Shown piece after piece: positions 28,692-36,518 of a stretch of 64,000 nucleotides of DNA (position 1 is its first letter; each line of letters opens with the position of its first letter). The translations under genes were made by a program, and so were the position numbers. A model generated the notes under the pieces. That model had not been told where the DNA came from. It saw only the letters and a program-made list of their open reading frames with translations, and made no database searches. This DNA comes from Burkholderia vietnamiensis LMG 10929 (GTDB lineage: Bacteria; Pseudomonadota; Gammaproteobacteria; Burkholderiales; Burkholderiaceae), in contig NZ_CP009632.1 in the NCBI RefSeq assembly GCF_000959445.1, positions 744,001 through 808,000 on the forward strand, written 5' to 3'.

Positions 28692-30437
28692 ATGAATCAA
28701 GACTTCCGAGACGAACCCGCGCGCCGATCCTTCCTGGCCGACATGGCGAAGCTGGCGGCGGCCGGCGTCGTCGCCGGCTGGACCCCGCTCTATCAGATCG
28801 CCGCGCACGCGCAGTCGGCCGGCGCGACGCCGCCCGGCTTTCCGGCCGACGTGCCGCTTTACAAGCAGGCGTTCCAGAACTGGAGCGGCGAAGTTGCCGT
28901 GCAAGACGTGTGGACGGCCGCGCCGCGCTCGGCCGATGACGTCGTCGCGATCGTCAACTGGGCGCGCGCGAACGGCTACCGCGTCCGACCGCGCGGCTAC
29001 ATGCACAACTGGTCGCCGTTGACGCTGGATCCGGGCGCCGGCGCCGCCAATGTCGTGCTGCTCGACACGACGAAGTCGCTGACGACCGTATCCGTCGACA
29101 CGTCGGCGCGTCCGGCGCGCGTCACCGCGCAAACGGGCGTGTCGCTGGAGAGCTTGCTCGCGACGCTCGAGCAATATGGCCTCGGCGTGATCGCCGCGCC
29201 TGCGCCCGGCGACATCACGCTCGGCGGCGCGCTCGCGATCGACGCGCACGGCACCGCGGTGCCGGCCGCCGGCGAAACGCTGCAGCCGGGCCATAGCTAT
29301 GGGTCGCTGAGCAATCTCGTCGTCGCGCTGACGGCGGTCGTGTTCGATTCGGCGCGGCAGCAATACGCGCTGCGCCGGTTCGAGCGCAACGATCCCGAGA
29401 TCGGCGCCTTCCTTGCGCATCTCGGGATGGCCTTCGTCGTCGACGTCACGCTGATCGCCGGGCCCAACCAGCGGCTGCGCTGCCAGAGCTTCGTCGACAT
29501 TCCGGCTTCGGAGTTGTTCGCACCGGCCGGCACGGCCGGCCGCACGATCTCATCGTTGCTCGACCGCTCAGGCCGGATCGAAGCGATCTGGTTTCCGTTC
29601 ACGAGCGCCCCGTGGCTCAAGGTCTGGACGCCGACGCCCAGCAAGCCGTTGTTGTCGCGCGCCGTCACGCAGCCGTACAACTATCCGTTCTCCGATTCGA
29701 TCTCGCAGTCGATCTCGGATCTCGTGAAGCGGATCGTGATCGGCGGCGAAGCCTCGTTGACGCCGCTGTTCGGCCAGACGCAGTTCGCGGTGACGGCCGC
29801 CGGCCTCGCGCTCACGCTCAGTGCGGACCTCTGGGGCTGGTCGCGCACGGTGCTTCAGTACATCCGGCCGACGACGCTGCGCGTGACCGCGAACGGCTAC
29901 GCCGTACTGGCGCGGCGCGCCGACGTGCAGCGCGTGATCGGCGAGTTCGTGCAGTTCTATCAGAACCGCATCGACGCGTACAAGGCACGCAACGAATATC
30001 CGATCAACGGCCCGGTCGAGATCCGCATCACCGGCCTCGACCAGCCGGCCGACGTCGGCGCTGCAGCGGTGGCGCCGACGCTGTCCGCGCTCACGCCGCG
30101 CCCCGATCACCCGGAATGGGACGTCGCCGTCTGGTTCGACATTCTGACGTTGCCCGGCACGCCCGGCGCCGACCGCTTCTATCGCGAGATCGAGCAATGG
30201 ATGCTGGCCAACTACACGGGTTCGTATGCGATGCTGCGCCCCGAATGGTCGAAGGGCTGGGGCTACACCGACACCGCCGCGTGGCAGGACGGCACCATGC
30301 TGTCCGTCACGATCCCGCGCCTGTATCGCGACGGTCAGCCAACGACAAGCAACTGGGACGCCGCGCGGGCAACGCTCGCGCGCTACGACCCGCAGCGGAT
30401 CTTTCGCGCGCCGCTGCACGACCGGTTGATGCCGTAG
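28692..30437 (+). CDS. Secreted cholesterol oxidase, VAO-type (class II), Tat signal
   Basis: 581 aa; ATG at 28692 with GGAG at 28682. The N-terminus has a twin-arginine signal (RRSFLADM followed by a hydrophobic stretch and an Ala-x-Ala-like end around residue 38), so the folded flavoprotein should cross the inner membrane by Tat. An FAD-binding PCMH-type domain follows, with His105 in RGYMHNWSP in the position where class II cholesterol oxidases link FAD covalently; the C-terminal half fits the cholesterol-oxidase substrate-binding domain. Length and layout match the Burkholderia ChoS enzyme. It would oxidise 3-beta-hydroxysterols to enones with O2, releasing H2O2. Its location next to an antifungal peptide cluster is notable. 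Other VAO-family alcohol oxidases remain possible. Confidence 0.85.
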   Translation: MNQDFRDEPARRSFLADMAKLAAAGVVAGWTPLYQIAAHAQSAGATPPGFPADVPLYKQAFQNWSGEVAVQDVWTAAPRSADDVVAIVNWARANGYRVRPRGYMHNWSPLTLDPGAGAANVVLLDTTKSLTTVSVDTSARPARVTAQTGVSLESLLATLEQYGLGVIAAPAPGDITLGGALAIDAHGTAVPAAGETLQPGHSYGSLSNLVVALTAVVFDSARQQYALRRFERNDPEIGAFLAHLGMAFVVDVTLIAGPNQRLRCQSFVDIPASELFAPAGTAGRTISSLLDRSGRIEAIWFPFTSAPWLKVWTPTPSKPLLSRAVTQPYNYPFSDSISQSISDLVKRIVIGGEASLTPLFGQTQFAVTAAGLALTLSADLWGWSRTVLQYIRPTTLRVTANGYAVLARRADVQRVIGEFVQFYQNRIDAYKARNEYPINGPVEIRITGLDQPADVGAAAVAPTLSALTPRPDHPEWDVAVWFDILTLPGTPGADRFYREIEQWMLANYTGSYAMLRPEWSKGWGYTDTAAWQDGTMLSVTIPRLYRDGQPTTSNWDAARATLARYDPQRIFRAPLHDRLMP

Positions 30438-31067
30438 CGAACCGTGCGGCTGCGGGTTCGCCCGATGCAACGGAGCCGATGCCGATTGCGGCGCGCGAGC
30501 CGGGCCTGTTCCGCGCATAGTGGACGGCCGGTTCGGTGCGCCGCGGGGTGACGACTGGGCTCGCGGCACGCGGCCGTCGGCGCGTGTCCGAGCGGCCTCG
30601 CAGCCCGCTGTAAAAATCGACGCAGCGGCGATCGCGCCGATGCCCAGGCTCGCGTGGGTCGACCGATTCGGTTCGCTCGTCACGGTGTCGCGCACACGCG
30701 CCGTGAATCGTCGGCGGGACGATCGCGCGTCGCGCCGTTCGCGCTTGACGAGGTTCGTAAGCGGAATCGAAACGATGGGAGAGATTGCGGACGACGAGCC
30801 GACGTCGCGCGGGCGCGTCGCATGCGCTGCATCGATGAACGCAGCGCGTACCGTACCGTGGATACGGCGAGCGCCGGGCGATACGCAACCTGCGCGTACC
30901 GCCCGGCGTTGCCCGTTCCGACGGCTGCTGGCTTCGCCTTCGATCAGCAGATCGATCTGCGTGCGAACACAGAGACGCCCTGTCTCGTCACGCCCACTTC
31001 GGCTACCGCACGCTTGCTCGTTCCAAAATCGGCGTCGCCGCGCATGCTCGCCGCGGCGGCCGCATCT
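30438..31067. other. Intergenic, convergent genes, nothing recognised
   Basis: 630 bases between the 3' ends of the oxidase gene and the leftward DoxX gene. Several open frames cross it but read as Arg/Ala-rich shadow translations without family resemblance. No repeat or RNA gene was recognised. Confidence 0.55.
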
Positions 31068-31520
31068 TCATCGAACGGACGCGTCGGCGTCGGCCTGGCG
31101 GCGCGTATTGCCGAGCACGGCGACGAGCACCAGCCCGCCGATCAGCCCGAGATGCTCGAAGAACGCGTTGAGCGCCATGAAGCGCGCGGCGCCCGACATG
31201 TTCCAGAAGTCGGCGGCCACCAGCATCGCGACGAGCGTCAACACGCCGAGGCCACCGGCGCCGAGCCACGTGAAGCGCCGGGACAACACGCACAGCGGCC
31301 CGCCGATCTCGACCACGATCGCCATCGCGGCCCAGACGGGCCCGGGATGCAGGCCGAAGTGCGCCTGCTCCGCGGCAGCTGCATTGAAGTCGAGCAGCTT
31401 GTAAATGCCCGCGATCAGATACGCGGACACCAGCGCGGCGCGCGCGACCGGCAGCACCCACCGCTGCGACAGCAGTGCGCCGACCCAGGCCGGACAGTCG
31501 TAAGCCGCACGTGCCGTCAT
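31068..31520 (-). CDS. DoxX-family membrane protein
   Basis: 150 aa; the ATG at 31520 lies one base after the stop of the upstream amidohydrolase gene, so longer versions of the frame are not needed. Four hydrophobic segments are visible (starting with LPVARAALVSAYLIAGIYKL), in the layout of DoxX/DoxD-like proteins; LDF-N and a later region DFWN-SGAARFMALN fit the family. It is an inner-membrane protein of poorly known function, in some systems tied to thiosulfate or redox metabolism. As the last gene of the operon its role should relate to the amidohydrolase and XapX products; the substrate is unknown. Confidence 0.75.
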   Translation of the reverse strand: MTARAAYDCPAWVGALLSQRWVLPVARAALVSAYLIAGIYKLLDFNAAAAEQAHFGLHPGPVWAAMAIVVEIGGPLCVLSRRFTWLGAGGLGVLTLVAMLVAADFWNMSGAARFMALNAFFEHLGLIGGLVLVAVLGNTRRQADADASVR

Positions 31521-31521
31521 C

Positions 31522-33411
31522 TCAGATCGCCCAGCACGAGCATCCGAACGCGCCCCAGAAGCCCTTCGCGTCGGACGTCGGCAACGCGCTGCCCCATGCG
31601 CCCGCGTGCGCATGCTGGTGAACGTTGCATTCGTTCGCGCAGCCGCACATCGCGGCGGCCGCCGCGCGTTGCAGCGGCGCACCGGCGCGCTGCGTCGCGC
31701 CCCAGCCGCCGTAGCCGCCGAACTCGCGCACCGGCGACCAATCGGGCATCGCCGGCGGGATCGGCGCGTCGTGCGACTCGAACGGCCCCGCACCCCAGAC
31801 GATCTTGCCGTCGACCACCGTCAGCAACGCAGTCGTGGCGGCGATATCGTCCTCCGCGCACGCGAAGAAATCGCGATCCGGGACCACGAGGTCGGCAAGC
31901 TGCCCCACCGCGATGTGCCCTTTCTTGCCTTCTTCGTTCGAGAACCACGTCACGTACTCGGTCCACATCCGCAGTGCGGTTTCGCGATCGAGCAGGTTGC
32001 GCTGCGGATACATCCTGAGGCCGCCGACCGTCTTGCCCGTCACGAGCCACGCGAGCGATACCCACGGGTTGTACGACGCCACGCGCGTCGCGTCGGTGCC
32101 GGCCGACACCTTCAGCCCCTTGCCGAGCATCTTCGCGACCGGCGGCGTCGCCTCGGCAGCTTGCGCGCCGTAGCGCTCGACGAAGTATTCGCCCTGATAC
32201 GCCATCCGGTGCTGCACCGCGATGCCGCCGCCGAGCGCGGCGATCCGGTCCATCGATTTCTCGGTGATGGTTTCCGCGTGATCGAAGAACCAGTTCAGCC
32301 CTTCGAGCGGGATGTCCTTGTTGACCTTCTCGAACACGTCGAGCGCGCGGCTGATCGTTTCGTCATAGGTCGCGTGCATGCGCCACGGCCAGCGGTTCTC
32401 CGCGAGCACGCGCACGACGCCTTCGAGGTCGTCCTCCATCTGCGCGGGCAGGTCCGGGCGCGCCACGCGGAAGTCTTCGAAGTCGGCCGCGGAAAACGCC
32501 AGCATCTCGCCGGCGCCGTTGTTGCGGAAGTAGTCGGTTCCGTCGTGATACTTGACGCTCTTGGTCCAGTTCACGAAGTCTTCCTTCTCGGCGTTCGGCT
32601 TCTGCGTGAACAGGTTGTACGCGATGCGGATCGTCATCTCGCCGGCGTCGTGCAGCTTGCGGATCACCTCGTAGTCTTCCGGGTAATTCTGCGAGCCGCC
32701 GCCCGCGTCGATCACGCCCGTGACGCCCAGCCGGTTCAGTTCGCGCATGAAATGGCGCGTCGAATTGTATTGATACTCGAACGGCAGCTTCGGCCCCTTC
32801 GCGAGCGTCGCGTAGAGGATCGTCGCGTTCGGGTTCGCGAGCAGCAGGCCGGTCGGGTTGCCCGCGGCATCGCGCAGGATGGTGCCGCCCGGCGGCTCCG
32901 GCGTGTCCTTCGTATAGCCGACGACACGCAGCGCCGCCGCGTTCAGCAGCGCGCGATCGTACAGGTGCAGGATGAACACCGGCGTGTCCGGCGCGACTGC
33001 ATTGAGTTCGTCGATCGTCGGCAGGCGCTTCTCGACGAACTGATGCTCGGTGAAGCCGCCGACCACGCGCACCCACTGCGGCGCGGGCGTCACGGCCACC
33101 TGGCGCTTGAGCATCTCCATCGCGACGGCGAGCGACGGCACGCCGTCCCAGCGCAGCTCCATGTTGTAGTTCAGTCCGCCACGAATCACGTGGCAATGGT
33201 TGTCGATCAGGCCGGGCAGCACGCCGCGGCCGCCGAGATCGACCACCTTCGTCGCGCGGCCCGCGAGCGGCATCACATCCGCGTCGCTGCCGACGGCGAC
33301 GAAGCGGCCGGCGGCAATTGCGACCGCGGTCGCGATGGGGTTCGCGCGGTCGAGGGTCGTGAATCGCCCGTTATGCAGGATCAGATCCGGTTGGGTCACG
33401 GTTGCGGTCAT
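31522..33411 (-). CDS. YtcJ-like metal-dependent amidohydrolase with Cys/His-rich tail
   Basis: About 629 aa. The ATG at 33411 is preferred because AAGAGG (complement of 33419-33424) sits at proper distance; an ATG two codons earlier is too close. The N-terminus (LILHNGRFTTLD) and metal-binding GLIDNHCHV are typical of amidohydrolase family 3 (YtcJ-type), with a later FDHAE and SAGTDATR region completing the TIM-barrel metal site. The C-terminal ~45 residues are unusual: CGCANEC, HQHAHAG and FGCSCWAI give five Cys and three His within a short tail. Substrate unknown. It follows XapX by 19 bases and overlaps closely with DoxX, so an operon is clear. Confidence 0.82.
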   Translation of the reverse strand: MTATVTQPDLILHNGRFTTLDRANPIATAVAIAAGRFVAVGSDADVMPLAGRATKVVDLGGRGVLPGLIDNHCHVIRGGLNYNMELRWDGVPSLAVAMEMLKRQVAVTPAPQWVRVVGGFTEHQFVEKRLPTIDELNAVAPDTPVFILHLYDRALLNAAALRVVGYTKDTPEPPGGTILRDAAGNPTGLLLANPNATILYATLAKGPKLPFEYQYNSTRHFMRELNRLGVTGVIDAGGGSQNYPEDYEVIRKLHDAGEMTIRIAYNLFTQKPNAEKEDFVNWTKSVKYHDGTDYFRNNGAGEMLAFSAADFEDFRVARPDLPAQMEDDLEGVVRVLAENRWPWRMHATYDETISRALDVFEKVNKDIPLEGLNWFFDHAETITEKSMDRIAALGGGIAVQHRMAYQGEYFVERYGAQAAEATPPVAKMLGKGLKVSAGTDATRVASYNPWVSLAWLVTGKTVGGLRMYPQRNLLDRETALRMWTEYVTWFSNEEGKKGHIAVGQLADLVVPDRDFFACAEDDIAATTALLTVVDGKIVWGAGPFESHDAPIPPAMPDWSPVREFGGYGGWGATQRAGAPLQRAAAAAMCGCANECNVHQHAHAGAWGSALPTSDAKGFWGAFGCSCWAI

Positions 33412-33430
33412 GTGCATCACCTCTTGATGA

Positions 33431-33598
33431 TCAGAAGCCAAACAGCTGTTTGACGGTGGGCAAGGCCTGCACGCCGATCAGCATGCCGAGCAACCCGACC
33501 AGCGCAATCAGCGGCGGTGCGGGAGAGCGAACCTTGATGGCGCTGTAAATCACACCGATCAGCAGGCCCGCACCAAGCGAAACCAGATAGGGTTCCAT
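33431..33598 (-). CDS. XapX domain protein (DUF1427), 55 aa
   Basis: Small gene translated from the minus strand: ATG at 33598 with GGGAG just upstream and TGA ending at 33431. The product begins MEPYLVSLGAGLLIGVIYSA and contains the family core VRSPAPPLIALVGLLGMLIG, then ends LPTVKQLFGF. Two hydrophobic helices around a Pro-rich turn suggest a small inner-membrane protein. XapX proteins have no established biochemical role. The gene lies 19 bases before the amidohydrolase and is paralogous to the rightward XapX gene at 34758. A longer frame at 33417-33680 in another register is a shadow. Confidence 0.85.
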   Translation of the reverse strand: MEPYLVSLGAGLLIGVIYSAIKVRSPAPPLIALVGLLGMLIGVQALPTVKQLFGF

Positions 33599-33763
33599 GC
33601 GATAAATCTCCCGGAGAATGTCGAACGCGGCGGCGGTGTGCCGGCCCGCATGCCGCGCGCGGCATGCGTGACGCGCTCACGTGCGCCCGCGCGGCAATGG
33701 CCGCTGCGGCGGGTTCGCATGGAACCCGCCGCAGCGGCCGCGACGGTCGTAACCCGTCTGCGC

Positions 33764-34450
33764 TTACTTCGCCGGAACCGGCGGGATCGACTCGTGCGGC
33801 GTCGCGGTGCGCGGCGCGCTCTTGTGGACCATCGTGTATGCGTAGTCGACGCCCATCCCGTACGCGCCCGAATGCTCCTTGGCGATCGCCATCACCGCGT
33901 CATACGTTTCGCGGCGCGCCCAGTCGCGTTGCCATTCGAGCAGCACCTGCTGCCACGTGACCGGCACCACGCCGGCCTGCACCATGCGCTGCATCGCGAC
34001 GTCGTGCGCGGCTTGCGACGTGCCGCCCGATGCGTCGGACACCATGTAGATTTCGTAGTCGCCTTCGAGCATCGCGCACAGCGCGAAGGTCGTGTTGCAG
34101 ACTTCGGTCCACAGGCCCGACACGACCACCTTCTTGCGGCCGTTGGCGGCCAGTGCGTCGCGCACTTTCTGGTCGTCCCACGAGTTCATCGACGTGCGTT
34201 CGAGCGTCTTCTGGTTCGGGAACACGTCGAGCAGTTCCGGATACGTGTGGCCCGAGAAGCTGTCGCTTTCGACGGTCGTGATCGTGGTCGGGATGTTGAA
34301 GACCTTCGCGGCCTTCGCGAGGCCGACGACGTTGTTCTTCAGCGTCTGGCGATCGATCGATTGCACGCCGAACGCCATCTGCGGCTGCTGGTCGATGAAG
34401 ATCAGCTGGCTGTTGTGCGGAGTCAGTACTTCAAGCTTCGGGTTGCTCAT
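33764..34450 (-). CDS. Isochorismatase-family cysteine hydrolase (YcaC-like)
   Basis: 228 aa; ATG at 34450. N-terminal LIFIDQQPQMAFG supplies the catalytic Asp, and VVSGLWTEVCNTTFAL the nucleophilic Cys of the isochorismatase/nicotinamidase fold. It most resembles the YcaC-type hydrolases, whose natural substrates are uncertain. A C-terminal extension (VHKSAPRTATPHE to the end) is longer than in the shortest members. First gene of the leftward operon, 165 bases before XapX. The family also includes siderophore isochorismatases, but nothing nearby supports that role. Confidence 0.85.
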   Translation of the reverse strand: MSNPKLEVLTPHNSQLIFIDQQPQMAFGVQSIDRQTLKNNVVGLAKAAKVFNIPTTITTVESDSFSGHTYPELLDVFPNQKTLERTSMNSWDDQKVRDALAANGRKKVVVSGLWTEVCNTTFALCAMLEGDYEIYMVSDASGGTSQAAHDVAMQRMVQAGVVPVTWQQVLLEWQRDWARRETYDAVMAIAKEHSGAYGMGVDYAYTMVHKSAPRTATPHESIPPVPAK

Positions 34451-34757
34451 GGCGATGATGTCCTTTGACGCGGAGAAATGTGAGGCTTGCCCCGCCGACG
34501 AATCTGCGAGGCGTCCGATGCGTTGTGTCGAGCGGTTCGACAGTCAACGCGCACCATTTCAGCGGCAAGCAGCCGACTACGCCAGTTAATCGTTCTGATT
34601 ATCTCGACCAGCGATATTCAGGCTTAAAAGATCTGAATTTCAATGAAAGCACATGGGACGAACGCGAAGACCTGATAGGCTGATTCGAGACTTTCGGATC
34701 GCCGCCGAACCGGTCGCGATCGCCATTTCAACACGCTGTCCGTCACGTTCCATTGCC
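34451..34757. promoter_or_regulatory. Divergent promoter region with dyad ATTCAG-N11-CTGAAT
   Basis: 307 bases between the divergent hydrolase and XapX genes. A 6-bp inverted repeat ATTCAG (34616-34621) and CTGAAT (34633-34638), 11 bases apart, lies in an A/T-rich patch. Spacing and symmetry suit a dimeric regulator acting on both transcription units. No regulator gene is adjacent. Rest of the stretch shows nothing recognised. Confidence 0.45.
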
Positions 34758-35024
34758 ATGAAACCGTACGCTGCTTCACTTCTCGCCGGTATTCTCGCCG
34801 GCGTCGTCTACGCGCTGATCGGCGTGCCGTCTCCGGCGCCGCCTACCATCGCGCTGGCCGGCTTGCTGGGCATTCTGGCGGGCGAACAGATTCTTCCCGT
34901 CGCGCGGCGGATGATCGGCGGCATTCGGCTCGGGACCGCGTGGCGCGAGGCGAAGTGCAGTCAGCACATGTTCGGTGCGCTGCCGGGCGGTCATGCGGCG
35001 GATGCTGGGGCGAAGCGCGATTGA
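34758..35024 (+). CDS. XapX domain protein, second copy, extended C-terminus
   Basis: 88 aa from the ATG at 34758 (MKPYAASLLAGILAGVVYAL). The core VPSPAPPTIALAGLLGILAGEQ parallels that of the leftward XapX protein, so the two are paralogues placed on either side of the isochorismatase-like gene. This copy carries ~35 extra hydrophilic residues after the second hydrophobic helix (from RRMIGG onward). No strong ribosome-binding site is visible. Function unknown; membrane location inferred from the hydrophobic segments. Confidence 0.7.
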   Translation: MKPYAASLLAGILAGVVYALIGVPSPAPPTIALAGLLGILAGEQILPVARRMIGGIRLGTAWREAKCSQHMFGALPGGHAADAGAKRD

Positions 35025-35341
35025 TGGCAGGACAGCCGGCTTGCGTGAGATCCCGGCGAGGTCTGCAAACGGCCGTCGGATTTGGACGTGAAGCGTTGCC
35101 GCATGCGGCTCTGAGCCGAGACCGCCGGCTTTTGCACGAAACGGACGATTGACGATTGACGCGCCTCGACGGTGTCGCGGCGCACACCGTCACGACGTCA
35201 CGTTCTGCGCGCCAAGCTCGCCAAGCAAGCAGCCGGCTGCTTGCCCATCCCAACAGCAGCGCAACCGCTGGGCATTCGCCGGCGCCACCGTCGAACCACC
35301 TGTCGGCGAGCGATCGACGAATCCGCGCACGCCGCCCCCCC
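35025..35341. other. Intergenic, convergent genes
   Basis: 317 bases between XapX and the leftward AraC gene. No gene recognised. Its right end runs into a tract of long C-runs (35335-35374) that also covers the AraC stop codon. Confidence 0.5.
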
Positions 35342-36376
35342 TCATCCCCCCGCCCCACCGCCTCCCCGCACCCCGCTCCGATAAGCCCCCGGCGGCACCC
35401 CATACCAGCGCTTGAACGCCTGCGAAAAGCTCGATAAATCGCTGAAGCCGAGCCGTTCGGCCACTTCGGTCAGCGGCAGATGCGCGTCGCCGAGCAGCGC
35501 CTCGGCCATCGCGCCGCGGGCCTCGGCCAGCAGCGTACGGAACGTCGTGCCCTCCTCCTGCAGCCGGCGCTTCAGCGTGCGCGGGCTCGTGTTCATCAGC
35601 CGTGCGATGTCGTCGAGCGAAAACGGCACGTTGCCGGGCGTCGCGGTCAGATACTGCCGCACCATCTCCGCCGTGCCAATCCGGGCACGCCGCGCATCGA
35701 GCAGATGCGCGCACATCTGCTCGCACATCGAAACGGTCAGCGGATTCGCATGCGGCAATGGACGGTCCAGAAACGTGCGATCGAACCCGAGGCTGTTCGC
35801 CCGCGCGCCGAATACCGGTTCGATGCCGGCAATGCGCGGCGCGGCGCCACTCGGCGCGCTCGCCGCCTGCATCGTGAAGCGCGACAACCTGAAATCGCCG
35901 CCGCCGATTTCCTGCAGCAGCACGGCAGCGGCCGCCATGTCGCGCTCGACGAGGAAACGGCTCAGATCGGCCTCGAGCTCCGGCGCACCGAAATTCAGCA
36001 CGCCCGAATGCGGCTCCTCGCGGTACGTGATCACCGTGTACGCATACGTGAGCGGCAGGAAGCGCATCGCGAGCGCCAGCGCGTCGCGCGCGGTCGCGCT
36101 CGCGATCAGCCCATAGCCCCACACGCCGTACGCGGAGAAGTGATAGCGCTGCCCGGCCTCGAACCCCAGGCCCGGCGCACGCCCGAGCGCGCGCACCAGG
36201 TTGCCGGTCAGCCGCAGTTCCTGCGCGGCCGTCACCTCGGCGTTGGGATCGTCGAGCTGCGCGTCAGCGAGGCCCGTGCCGGCCAGCAGCCTTGCATGCG
36301 GCACGCCCCGTTCGTCGCCGAAATCGACCAGCAGCCGTGCGCTGGCCGGACTCCGGGTGAAGTCCCAGAAGCTCAT
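35342..36376 (-). CDS. AraC-family regulator (OruR/ArgR-like)
   Basis: 344 aa from the ATG at 36376; an upstream in-frame start at 36439 would lie inside the divergent promoter region and is less likely. The N-terminal ~230 residues fit the arabinose-binding-like effector domain of the OruR group; the C-terminus has the double helix-turn-helix (SLDDIARLMNTSPRTLKRRL and LTEVAERLGFSDLSSFSQAF, ending FKRWYGVPPGAYR). It diverges from the aldehyde dehydrogenase operon over 142 bases and is the likely activator of that operon, responding to a ketone, alcohol or related substrate. The last residues are a Gly-rich tail encoded by long G-runs. Confidence 0.88.
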   Translation of the reverse strand: MSFWDFTRSPASARLLVDFGDERGVPHARLLAGTGLADAQLDDPNAEVTAAQELRLTGNLVRALGRAPGLGFEAGQRYHFSAYGVWGYGLIASATARDALALAMRFLPLTYAYTVITYREEPHSGVLNFGAPELEADLSRFLVERDMAAAAVLLQEIGGGDFRLSRFTMQAASAPSGAAPRIAGIEPVFGARANSLGFDRTFLDRPLPHANPLTVSMCEQMCAHLLDARRARIGTAEMVRQYLTATPGNVPFSLDDIARLMNTSPRTLKRRLQEEGTTFRTLLAEARGAMAEALLGDAHLPLTEVAERLGFSDLSSFSQAFKRWYGVPPGAYRSGVRGGGGAGG

Positions 36377-36518
36377 GCGGAGAAACCCTCGAAGCGCCGA
36401 TTTGGCCCAAATACTAAAACAATTGTCCCGAACCAGCATTGGTGTTTTCCCATGCGGCCCGCACCATCGGCGTCATCAGTCGTCGCCCGAACGACGCCAA
36501 CACCCCGGAGGAGACACC
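36377..36518. promoter_or_regulatory. Divergent AraC / aldehyde dehydrogenase promoter region
   Basis: 142 bases separate the two starts. An A/T-rich core with the 8-bp palindrome ACAATTGT (36419-36426) followed by CCCGAA lies here, and GGAGGAGA (36507-36513 region) serves the dehydrogenase. The palindrome is a candidate regulator or promoter element; this is by eye only. Confidence 0.4.

Noticed and set aside
30520..31404. Plus-strand open frame of ~290 codons downstream of the cholesterol oxidase
   Set aside because: Reads as low-complexity Arg/Ala/Pro sequence and runs over the real DoxX gene on the other strand.
33417..33680. 87-codon minus-strand frame
   Set aside because: Out of register with the XapX gene at 33431-33598, which has a ribosome site and clear family match.
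33764..34450. Isochorismatase for catechol siderophore synthesis
   Set aside because: No entABCE-type neighbours and no carrier domain; the sequence is closer to YcaC-type hydrolases.
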